From the NCBI GenBank assembly GCA_023393375.1, contig JAEWLI010000159.1:1-19074 (forward strand): a stretch of 19,074 bases of DNA. The letters are read 5' to 3'. This DNA is from Bacteroidota bacterium. GTDB taxonomy: Bacteria; Bacteroidota; Bacteroidia; Cytophagales; Cyclobacteriaceae. Both the position numbers and the translations under genes were made by a program. Below are positions 9,171-15,473 of this stretch, in pieces. The notes under the pieces are model-generated. The model was not told where the DNA came from and did not search any database. It was given only the letters and a program-made list of their open reading frames with translations. Position 1 is the stretch's first letter. Every line of letters begins with the position of its first letter.

Positions 9171-10070
9171 ATGAAAATTTCCAACACTTCATTATTTATT
9201 ATTTCGGCAATCATTTGGGGGTCAACCTGGTATGCCATTACATTTCAATTAGGTAAAGTAGACCCTTTAGTGTCAGCGGGGTATCGGTTTGCAATCGCTG
9301 GTGTGCTAATGCTTGGTTTTTGTAAAATTTTCAAATTGACTTTAAATTTCAGTATGAAAACCCATTTAATGATGGCATTGATGGGAGCAATATTATTTGG
9401 ATTGAATTATTGGTTTGTTTATCTGGCAGAAACAAGTATTGTTAGTGGTCTAGTGGCTTTGATTTTTTCAACGATGATATTTTTTAATATTTTATTCAAC
9501 AGAATGTTTCTAAAAGCATCCATTAAACCCCGGACTTTAACAGGAGGGCTACTTGGATTGGCGGGGACTTTTCTGATTTTTAGAACTGAAATATTAGGTA
9601 CTCATTTTACCGGGCTAATGGTGGTGGCTTTCATTTTATGTATGTCTGCTGTTATATTAGCTTCACTTGGGAATATAATTTCTGCTTCTCAACAGAAAAA
9701 ACAAGTACCAGTGATACAAGCAAATGCATTTGGAATGAGTTACGGAGCTATTATCAATTTTATAATTGCTTTGGCTCTGGGCAAAGAATTTAATTTTGAT
9801 ATGAGTACTGGCTACATTGTTTCATTGTCTTATTTGGCAATTTTCGGATCCATAATTGCCTTTGCAGCCTATTTAAAGCTTGTAGGTAGAATCGGGCCAG
9901 ATCAGGCGGTTTATGTGTCCATCATCACACCTGTTATGGCATTGCTTATTTCTACTTTTCTTGAAGACTTTCATTGGTCAATTTATTCCTTATCAGGAGC
10001 ACTTTTGATCATCACCGGAAATTATGTGGCCTTGCGTAAAAAACAGGTTCATCAGCAGGCACCTATATGA
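9171..10070 (+). CDS. EamA/DMT-family transporter
   Basis: This 299-aa inner-membrane protein has about ten hydrophobic segments arranged as two EamA repeats, roughly residues 5-137 and 148-290. The first segment carries the typical SxxxWGSTWYA pattern (residues 12-22). Members of the drug/metabolite transporter superfamily export amino acids, purine derivatives or other small metabolites, and substrate cannot be predicted from sequence. Length is normal for the family. A good promoter lies just upstream, and the dinB-like gene begins 66 bp downstream on the same strand, perhaps with its own weaker promoter. The fasciclin gene is divergent. No features point to horizontal transfer. Confidence 0.9.
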   Translation: MKISNTSLFIISAIIWGSTWYAITFQLGKVDPLVSAGYRFAIAGVLMLGFCKIFKLTLNFSMKTHLMMALMGAILFGLNYWFVYLAETSIVSGLVALIFSTMIFFNILFNRMFLKASIKPRTLTGGLLGLAGTFLIFRTEILGTHFTGLMVVAFILCMSAVILASLGNIISASQQKKQVPVIQANAFGMSYGAIINFIIALALGKEFNFDMSTGYIVSLSYLAIFGSIIAFAAYLKLVGRIGPDQAVYVSIITPVMALLISTFLEDFHWSIYSLSGALLIITGNYVALRKKQVHQQAPI

Positions 10071-10136
10071 CCTTGATTGAAACCATAATAGTTCGTAAAT
10101 TGCAATCCTTTTGACCCCATAAATTACTTTTTAAAC

Positions 10137-10583
10137 ATGATAGAAAGATCAATACAGCGACTTGAGTACCTCTGCAACACCGTACCGGTATTGTTGGCTA
10201 AAATTCCCGATGCAGAATTTTCTTTTAAACCCCATCCGGAAAAATGGAGTAGAAAGGAAATTCTCGGTCATCTTGTAGATAGTGCCTGTAACAATCATCA
10301 AAGGTTTATCCGAACGCAATTTGAAGATAATCCATCCATTTTCTATGACCAGGATCAATGGAACAAACACAGTAAATATAGCAGTTTTGATTCAAGTGAA
10401 TTGATATTGTTCTGGGTCACATACAATAATTATCTGACTGAAATTATTAAGAATATCCCCGAGGAAAACCTGTCCAGAACTTGTAGGGTGGGAGAAGAAA
10501 AGACATTGACGCTAGAATTAATTATAGAAGATTATGTCCGTCATATGGAACATCACTTAAAGCAGTTGGTCCCATATTTCTAA
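10137..10583 (+). CDS. DinB-like four-helix metalloprotein
   Basis: This cytoplasmic protein of 148 aa belongs to the DinB/YfiT-like fold, a four-helix bundle with a metal held by three His. The expected ligands are visible: His45 in the helix motif ILGHLVDS, and His136 and His140 in the C-terminal HMEHH. Members include thiol-dependent S-transferases (bacillithiol or mycothiol type) and many of unknown role; nothing in this sequence fixes the reaction. The stop is nine bases before the rtcB start on the same strand, so the two are almost certainly cotranscribed. A weak promoter-like pair (TTG at 10100, TACTTTTT at 10125) precedes it. A function linked to RNA repair is only suggested by position. 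Confidence 0.85.
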   Translation: MIERSIQRLEYLCNTVPVLLAKIPDAEFSFKPHPEKWSRKEILGHLVDSACNNHQRFIRTQFEDNPSIFYDQDQWNKHSKYSSFDSSELILFWVTYNNYLTEIIKNIPEENLSRTCRVGEEKTLTLELIIEDYVRHMEHHLKQLVPYF

Positions 10584-10592
10584 TATTTTTTC

Positions 10593-11996
10593 ATGATCGA
10601 TGGTAAATATTTAATGGATATTGGTTTTCCGGAAGGAAAAGTCATTGGTGTGACATTAGAAATTATCAGAAATGAGTTAGCAGGCTTACCTGAAGAACAA
10701 ATCATTCCATTACTCATCAATATAATCTCACAACCTGTAGATTTTTTACTTCATCCCCAATTTTCTGCAATTGCTACTTTATTGGTTCCGCCTGAACCAG
10801 TGGTATCATCCATAGCATTAGCTCCTGAACCTTTACCTTTTCAGATTTATGGGAAAGAAGGAATTGAAGAGGGTGCCTTACAACAAATGCGGATGGCTAT
10901 GAGATTGCCTGTTACCATCGCAGGAGCATTAATGCCTGATGCCCATCAGGGTTATGGTTTACCCATTGGAGGCGTTTTAGCGACAGAAAATGCAGTGATC
11001 CCATACGGGATAGGAGTAGATATTGGCTGTAGAATGTGTATGAGTATATTTGATATGCCCGATAATGAAATATTTACGCATAAAAAGCTGTTGAAAAAAC
11101 ACCTGATTGAAAATACCCGATTTGGAAAAATGGCATTTGACAAACCCATGGATCATCCCATTTTTGAAAGAAATGAGTTCCGTGAAATACCAATAGTCAA
11201 ACAATTGAAAGACCGGGCTTACCAACAAATTGGCTCATCAGGTGGTGGAAATCATTTTGTTGAATTTGGAATTGTAGAATTAAATGAACCTGTCAAAAAT
11301 GTTGGCACCGGGAGATACCTTGCCCTTTTATCACATTCCGGATCACGGGGTATGGGTGCCAATATTGCAAGACATTATACTACAATTGCCATGGATAGCT
11401 GTACACTTCCTAAAGAAGCACGACACCTCGCTTGGTTGGATTTAAATTCAGAGGAAGGACAGGAGTATTGGTCAGCCATGAACCTGGCGGGAGATTATGC
11501 ATCAGCATGCCATCACCAGATCCATCAACGCATCTCAACTGCCCTGGGCGTAAATACTTTAGCGATGATCGAAAATCACCACAATTTTGCATGGAAAGAA
11601 AAAGACGAAAAAGGCAGGGAATTAATTGTTCACCGCAAAGGTGCCACACCAGCTGGTAAAAGTGATCTCGGCATTATACCCGGGTCAATGGCTACTCCTG
11701 GTTTTATTGTTATGGGAAAAGGGGCACAGAAATCAGTCAATTCAGCTTCTCATGGTGCCGGAAGAACAATGTCGCGTACTCAGGCTAAACAAATCCTGAA
11801 TAAAAAGCAAGTGATCAAGTATCTGAATGATGTAGGTGTGGAAGTAATTGGATCAGGAATTGATGAAGCACCAATGGCTTACAAAGACATTCACGAAGTA
11901 ATGAATCACCAGAAAGACCTAGTTAATATTTTGGGCACCTTTATGCCACGGATTGTAAGAATGTGCGGGGATACTAAATACCATGAAGTGGATTAA
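10593..11996 (+). CDS. rtcB: RNA-splicing ligase RtcB
   Basis: RtcB joins RNA 2',3'-cyclic phosphate or 3'-phosphate ends to 5'-OH ends using GTP and Mn2+, in tRNA repair or stress-induced RNA healing. The 467-aa protein carries PDAHQGYGLPIGG (115-127), the metal-binding DIGCR with Asp143 and Cys146, GGGNHF with His221 (217-222), LSHSGSRG with His248 (246-253), ENHHNF with His329 (327-332) and SHGAGR (386-391), whose His387 is the expected guanylylated residue. All catalytic positions are intact. The first 80 or so residues form an extension relative to E. coli RtcB (408 aa) that I cannot assign. It is the second gene of a dinB-rtcB unit. Neither archease nor RtcA/RtcR is visible, so activation and regulation must differ from those operons or be encoded elsewhere. 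Confidence 0.96.
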   Translation: MIDGKYLMDIGFPEGKVIGVTLEIIRNELAGLPEEQIIPLLINIISQPVDFLLHPQFSAIATLLVPPEPVVSSIALAPEPLPFQIYGKEGIEEGALQQMRMAMRLPVTIAGALMPDAHQGYGLPIGGVLATENAVIPYGIGVDIGCRMCMSIFDMPDNEIFTHKKLLKKHLIENTRFGKMAFDKPMDHPIFERNEFREIPIVKQLKDRAYQQIGSSGGGNHFVEFGIVELNEPVKNVGTGRYLALLSHSGSRGMGANIARHYTTIAMDSCTLPKEARHLAWLDLNSEEGQEYWSAMNLAGDYASACHHQIHQRISTALGVNTLAMIENHHNFAWKEKDEKGRELIVHRKGATPAGKSDLGIIPGSMATPGFIVMGKGAQKSVNSASHGAGRTMSRTQAKQILNKKQVIKYLNDVGVEVIGSGIDEAPMAYKDIHEVMNHQKDLVNILGTFMPRIVRMCGDTKYHEVD

Positions 11997-12158
11997 TGGC
12001 TATTTGGATCTACAGGTTTTCCAAATTTGGAATTTTCTCTCTTTTTTGGACTTATTTAGAAGAATGAATGTTATAACAGTTTAATATTCAGTAAGTTACG
12101 CTTGAGGCATGTCATTTGTTTATGATTACTCAATAGATATGACTAAGGAAATGAATCA

Positions 12159-12189
12159 ATAGGGAAAGCGGGTTGCCTTCTTTCCCTAT
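12159..12189 (+). promoter_or_regulatory. 10-bp perfect inverted repeat upstream of STAS-like gene
   Basis: ATAGGGAAAG (12159-12168) and CTTTCCCTAT (12180-12189) pair perfectly around an 11-base loop, 27 bp before the next start codon. No run of T follows, so it is a poor terminator for rtcB. It may be an operator or leader hairpin. Confidence 0.45.
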
Positions 12190-12216
12190 AATTTTACGCA
12201 AAAAAAATTGACAGGT

Positions 12217-12606
12217 ATGATATACAAGAGTAAAAGTTGTAATGCCATGTATAATGCTGATTTGCAATCAGTAGTTTTTACATTTAATGAATATCTCGTC
12301 ATTGATGAACATAAAAAGATGTATAGGACCGTGAGGGAGTCTTTTACACAATACGCTATTAAAGGATTTATTTTTGATTTTAGGGAAATGAAAGGAACGT
12401 TTACCTCAATCACGCAATGGGCTATTGAGGAATTAAAGCCTGTTGTGTCGATGGGTTTAAAATATGAAGCAATGATTTTAAATGATGATATTTTTACTTC
12501 CTTTGCAGTTCAGGATTTTCTAAAGCGGGTAAAAACCCTTGAAATTCAGGTTTTTAAAGAAAAAAATGATGCTGAAAAATGGATGAAGGAACGAATTAAA
12601 CAATAA
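12217..12606 (+). CDS. STAS/SpoIIAA-like domain protein
   Basis: This 129-aa soluble protein has no signal peptide. Its pattern of an N-terminal strand pair, a central strand FIFDFREMKG (about residues 52-61), a long helix, a strand YEAMILND (about 83-90) and a C-terminal helix KNDAEKWMKERIK resembles the STAS/SpoIIAA-like fold found in small Bacteroidota proteins. The fold call is by pattern only and no phosphorylatable Ser can be named. I chose the ATG at 12217; a TTG nine bases earlier is possible but unnecessary. It follows rtcB by about 220 bp, with a hairpin in the gap, and is closed by its own strong terminator, so it is probably a separate unit. The role is unknown; signalling or anti-sigma-type partner binding is conceivable. 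Confidence 0.7.
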   Translation: MIYKSKSCNAMYNADLQSVVFTFNEYLVIDEHKKMYRTVRESFTQYAIKGFIFDFREMKGTFTSITQWAIEELKPVVSMGLKYEAMILNDDIFTSFAVQDFLKRVKTLEIQVFKEKNDAEKWMKERIKQ

Positions 12607-12630
12607 AAAAGGGGCCATTGCCCCTTTTTT
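12605..12630. terminator. Bidirectional rho-independent terminator
   Basis: AAAAAAGGGGC (12605-12615) pairs with GCCCCTTTTTT (12620-12630) around the loop CATT. The stem starts inside the stop codon of the STAS-like gene and ends 20 bp from the stop of the converging small gene, so it serves both. Confidence 0.9.
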
Positions 12631-12650
12631 ATTATATTGATTTATTTTTG

Positions 12651-12815
12651 TCAGGCAATTGCCAAATTTGAATAATGAACCCTTCTCCATTGAACCAACT
12701 CTACTACTTCTTGAGAGGAAAGCATTCTTAAAAACTTTCTGTACTCTTTCACAAAAAGATTCTTATCAAAGGAAACTTTCTTTAACACCATTTTAGCATA
12801 TTCAAGCATTGTCAT
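12651..12815 (-). CDS. 54-aa conserved-looking small protein, unknown function
   Basis: The frame from ATG at 12815 to TGA at 12651 encodes 54 aa, beginning MTMLEYAKMVLKKVSFDKNL. The N-terminal part recalls a widespread group of very short Bacteroidota proteins that open with MLEYAK and contain KVSFD; this is from memory. An alternative start is Met3, which would give exactly the MLEYAK opening. It is predicted to be soluble, amphipathic-helical and basic, with no signal peptide or Cys. Gene status is supported by placement: it ends 20 bp from a strong bidirectional terminator with no other minus-strand gene to use it. No clear promoter or Shine-Dalgarno was found. Function is unknown. Confidence 0.7.
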   Translation of the reverse strand: MTMLEYAKMVLKKVSFDKNLFVKEYRKFLRMLSSQEVVELVQWRRVHYSNLAIA

Positions 12816-12878
12816 GATTCCTGTTTTTAAGATTTATAATGATTTTCTAAAAAATTTCAGGTAAAAATCAAATTAATC

Positions 12879-13205
12879 CTACAAGAGAAGGCTTCTGAAT
12901 CGGATAAACAGATCATCAGAAGTTAAATGTACAGGGTAAAAATGCTTTGTTGATGTGAAACGTATATAAGAAATGATTGAATGATTTCCTGCACTATTTT
13001 CAGCCAGGTTCTTCCCTTTCTTTTTAGCAAATGGTTCAGTTAATAAAATATCCGCACCTTGAACATCAAATGTTAAATCAGTCAGACAAGTAGGTTGTTC
13101 TGACTCAATTTCTTGATATGGATTACCTGATGCACAACTGACATTAAGGCTAAATAATATAGCTGATCCGGAAAATAGTAAAAGAAAAATCCTTTTTGCT
13201 GGCAT
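12879..13205 (-). CDS. Small secreted protein or lipoprotein, unknown function
   Basis: This 108-aa frame begins with a plausible export signal (MPAKRIFLLL, hydrophobic to about residue 22). It has a Cys at 24 in LNVSCAS, which could be a weak lipobox or precede a signal-peptidase I site. A second Cys is at residue 40. The rest shows alternating strand-like stretches with a basic KKKGK turn (62-66), and I do not recognise a family. It lies alone on the minus strand between the 54-aa gene and divergent degP. The start is supported by the signal peptide, and a conserved motif shared with another intergenic region lies 35 bp upstream. Chance ORF status cannot be ruled out, but a random frame would rarely begin with so clear a signal. 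Confidence 0.55.
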   Translation of the reverse strand: MPAKRIFLLLFSGSAILFSLNVSCASGNPYQEIESEQPTCLTDLTFDVQGADILLTEPFAKKKGKNLAENSAGNHSIISYIRFTSTKHFYPVHLTSDDLFIRFRSLLL

Positions 13206-13239
13206 AATTTAGTCTTCTTTGTAAAAAATATTAACGTAC

Positions 13240-13269
13240 TCTTTAATTTCTGGTTGTGTTAAATAACAC
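13240..13269. promoter_or_regulatory. Palindrome plus conserved 16-mer, copy 2
   Basis: On the minus strand TTAACAC (13262-13256) runs directly into AACCAGAAATTAAAGA (13255-13240). It overlaps the perfect inverted repeat GTGTTA-AA-TAACAC (13256-13269). Copy 1 at 5059-5092 has the same order with one extra base. It lies 35 bp upstream of the small secreted protein and about 270 bp from degP. Confidence 0.45.
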
Positions 13270-13456
13270 TAAAAATTACATTTTTTCCATCGATAGAACT
13301 TTCCACGATTCAGTTATTACCCTAACGTATGAATGAAGTAAGTATTGTTACAAAATCTGACAAAATTTCCAATGTTAGATTAATGGAATTCTGACAAATT
13401 GGCTTTTGACAAGGTTAAAATATGTTAAATACAACGGCATCCTCATCTGATGGCAT

Positions 13457-13464
13457 TAATTTTG
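13457..13464 (+). promoter_or_regulatory. -7 box of degP promoter
   Basis: TAATTTTG matches TAnnTTTG at every fixed base. No TTG is found at the usual -33 distance, so an activator may be needed. A start near 13471 would give a leader of about 70 bases. Confidence 0.5.
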
Positions 13465-13530
13465 GAAACATGAATTTCATAAAGTCGTAATAAATTTTGA
13501 ACTATTGAAATATTTTAAATATCATAAACG

Positions 13531-13536
13531 AAGGAG
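13531..13536 (+). promoter_or_regulatory. Strong Shine-Dalgarno of degP
   Basis: AAGGAG lies six bases before the degP ATG (13543). Almost no other gene in this window has such a site, as expected for Bacteroidota, so this one is unusual and fixes the start. Confidence 0.75.
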
Positions 13537-13542
13537 TATACT

Positions 13543-15057
13543 ATGAAAAAGATTGGCAGTTTGATATTTGCCGCAGTGTTGGGAAGTGCCATCACGATGG
13601 GGACATTTAAACTTGTATGGAAAGAGGAGGAGAAAACCGTTAGGATTGAACATTTGGAAACAGTACCCAGCAAAGGAGTGGCTTATACAGTGAATGAAAA
13701 AGGAGAGTTGGCTCCATTATCCTTTACTGATGCTGCAGAAAAAGTGATGCCTGCGGTAGTACATATCAAATCAACACAAAGCAGAAGAGTTGCAAGTCCC
13801 AACAGGCAAGGTTCAGATCCATTCAGGGATTTCTTTAATGAAGATTTTTTCGAAAGGTTTTTTGGCCCTCGGATGGAGCAGGATAATCGTAGAGCACCAC
13901 AGCCGATAGTAGGAGCAGGGTCTGGTGTGATTATCAATAAACAAGGTTATATCGTGACCAATAATCATGTTATTGATAATGCAGATGATATTGAAGTAAC
14001 TTTGAATGACAATCGATCATACAAAGCTACGGTAGTTGGAACCGACCCTACCACAGATATTGCACTTTTAAAAATTGATGGAAACAATCTGGTTTCATTA
14101 CCATTGGTTGATTCCGATGAAATCAGGGTAGGTGAGTGGGTATTGGCAGTTGGAAACCCATTTAATTTAAATTCTACTGTTACAGCAGGTATTGTAAGTG
14201 CAAAAGGCAGAAATATTAATATTTTAAGGACCGAATATGCCATTGAATCTTTTATTCAAACAGACGCCGCTATCAACCCGGGCAACAGTGGTGGTGCATT
14301 GGTAAATCTTCAGGGGGGATTGGTAGGTATCAATACCGCTATTGCCAGTAACACAGGCTCTTACGCAGGTTATGGTTTTGCTGTGCCGGCAAATATTGTG
14401 AGCAAAGTAGTAGAAGATCTTTTGAAACACGGTGTGGTACAAAGAGGAGTACTGGGTGTATCAATCACCAATGTAAATAACCAGTTAATTGCTGAAAAAA
14501 ATCTGAAATTGGACGGTTTTGAAGGTGCTTATGTTGATTCTGTTGTTCAAAAAAGTGCTGCGGAAAGTGCAGGAATCAAACAAGGTGATGTGATCCTTTC
14601 AGTTAACGATCAAAATGTCAGGAATTCTTCTGAGCTAATTGGTTTGATTGGCAGACACCGTCCTGGTGATGAAGTAAAACTAAAAATAAACAGAGATGGT
14701 AAGGAGAGAGATGTTAAGGTAAAGTTGAAAAACCTTGAGGGTAATACAGAATTTATTGCTAAAGAAGTTCGATCTGAAACCCTGAGTTTATTGGGTGCCG
14801 ATTTAGAGACAGTTGATAACAAAATCGCTAAAGAAATGAAAATCGATGGAGGTGTAAAAGTGAAAAAACTTAATCCTGGAAAACTCAGGTCAAGCACGAT
14901 GATGCGGGAAGGGTTCATCATCACCAAAGTTGATGGAGAAAAAGTAAAATCTGTTGAAGAACTGGATAAAATTTTAAAAAGTAAATCAGGCGGTGTGATG
15001 TTGGAAGGTGTTTATCCTGATGCGCAAGGTGTTTATTACTATGCTGTAGGAATGTAA
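13543..15057 (+). CDS. DegP/HtrA-type periplasmic serine protease
   Basis: This 504-aa protein is a Do/DegQ-family protease and chaperone that removes misfolded envelope proteins. An N-terminal hydrophobic segment (residues 4-25) serves as signal or membrane anchor. The trypsin-like domain (about 60-300) has the triad His142 (TNNHV), Asp172 (TTDIALL) and Ser249 (GNSGG), with an LA-loop-like Phe-rich insert at about 91-110 as in DegP. PDZ1 is at about 301-395 and a second, more divergent PDZ at about 408-504. It has its own promoter, an unusually strong Shine-Dalgarno and a terminator, so it is monocistronic. It is probably stress-regulated, given the long repeat-bearing upstream region. Whether it is the functional equivalent of DegP, DegQ or DegS cannot be told, though two PDZ domains argue against DegS. 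Confidence 0.95.
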   Translation: MKKIGSLIFAAVLGSAITMGTFKLVWKEEEKTVRIEHLETVPSKGVAYTVNEKGELAPLSFTDAAEKVMPAVVHIKSTQSRRVASPNRQGSDPFRDFFNEDFFERFFGPRMEQDNRRAPQPIVGAGSGVIINKQGYIVTNNHVIDNADDIEVTLNDNRSYKATVVGTDPTTDIALLKIDGNNLVSLPLVDSDEIRVGEWVLAVGNPFNLNSTVTAGIVSAKGRNINILRTEYAIESFIQTDAAINPGNSGGALVNLQGGLVGINTAIASNTGSYAGYGFAVPANIVSKVVEDLLKHGVVQRGVLGVSITNVNNQLIAEKNLKLDGFEGAYVDSVVQKSAAESAGIKQGDVILSVNDQNVRNSSELIGLIGRHRPGDEVKLKINRDGKERDVKVKLKNLEGNTEFIAKEVRSETLSLLGADLETVDNKIAKEMKIDGGVKVKKLNPGKLRSSTMMREGFIITKVDGEKVKSVEELDKILKSKSGGVMLEGVYPDAQGVYYYAVGM

Positions 15058-15079
15058 AAGTGTAATCAAATAGTGAAGT

Positions 15080-15113
15080 AAAACAGGCTGCTTGAATCAC
15101 AGCCTGTTTTTTT
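15080..15113 (+). terminator. Rho-independent terminator of degP
   Basis: AAAACAGGCTG (15080-15090) pairs perfectly with CAGCCTGTTTT (15100-15110) over a 9-base loop, followed by further T. It is 22 bp after the degP stop; the A-run could also serve the converging small lipoprotein gene ending at 15148. Confidence 0.9.
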
Positions 15114-15147
15114 ATGCCTCAAAAACTTTGATTTAGTTTTCCCATCA

Positions 15148-15336
15148 TCATCCCATGAACTTTTTGATTAGCCAAAATATCAATGCAATAACTAAAACAA
15201 CTAAAATTATTCCTACCCAAACTCCAGCTTTAAAAATATCACCAATTATTTCACATCCGGATAATGAGAATAGAATCAACAATAGAAAAGAAATATAAGT
15301 AAATCGGGCAGTTGACATTTGTTTAAGAAAATCCAT
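15148..15336 (-). CDS. Small membrane lipoprotein, unknown function
   Basis: This is a 62-aa protein from ATG at 15336, or 56 aa from ATG at 15318. The shorter form starts MSTARFTYISF and gives the better signal peptide, with lipobox FSLSGC, acylation at the Cys, then EIIGDIFKAGVW and one long transmembrane segment (GIILVVLVIALIFWLIKKF). Short Bacteroidota proteins of this form are, from memory, often mislabelled phosphatidate cytidylyltransferase; the length rules that out. A TTG-initiated longer form (from 15417) is possible on paper, but a perfect -7 box lies inside it, so transcription would start downstream of that TTG. The gene converges on degP and shares its terminator region. The function is unknown; an envelope-stress or phage-shock-like role would be a guess. 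Confidence 0.75.
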   Translation of the reverse strand: MDFLKQMSTARFTYISFLLLILFSLSGCEIIGDIFKAGVWVGIILVVLVIALIFWLIKKFMG

Positions 15337-15354
15337 GTTGCGTAAATTTTGTTT

Positions 15355-15362
15355 CAAAGTTA
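15355..15362 (-). promoter_or_regulatory. -7 box of the small lipoprotein gene
   Basis: TAACTTTG on the minus strand matches TAnnTTTG exactly. It lies 18 bases before the ATG at 15336 and 36 before that at 15318. No TTG stands at -33. It decides against the longer upstream start. Confidence 0.55.
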
Positions 15363-15473
15363 ACAGGTACACGAATAAAAGGTTTATGACCCTGTTCTTT
15401 TTCATTTTGATACACAACTTTAACGTGCTCGTATTCAGCTATTTATAAATTATTTATAAAGTTAAACTTAAAG

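Larger units (their letters stand above)
13206..13542. other. Divergent intergenic region upstream of degP
   Basis: No gene is supported in these 337 bases. From left to right they hold the second copy of the palindrome-16-mer motif (13240-13269), two copies of TCTGACAAA at 13356-13364 and 13390-13398 (34 bp apart), a related TTGACAA at 13406-13412, a perfect -7 box at 13457-13464 and a strong Shine-Dalgarno before degP. The length and repeat content suggest regulated expression of degP. Confidence 0.5.

Noticed and set aside
12019..12032. 14-bp palindrome TTCCAAATTTGGAA after the rtcB stop
   Set aside because: It is AT-rich with no spacer, so it can form only a short hairpin; it might help end the transcript, but evidence is too thin to call it a terminator.
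12208..12216. TTG start for the STAS-like protein
   Set aside because: An ATG lies three codons later and the extra residues add nothing to the fold.
13406..13434. TTGACA resembling an E. coli -35 box upstream of degP
   Set aside because: No fitting -10 hexamer stands 16-18 bp downstream, and this phylum does not use that promoter type for its main sigma factor.
13451..13466. Possible sigma-54 promoter TGGCATTAATTTTGGA before degP
   Set aside because: The -24 part fits but the essential GC at -12 is GG, and the same bases contain a perfect Bacteroidota -7 box, a simpler explanation.
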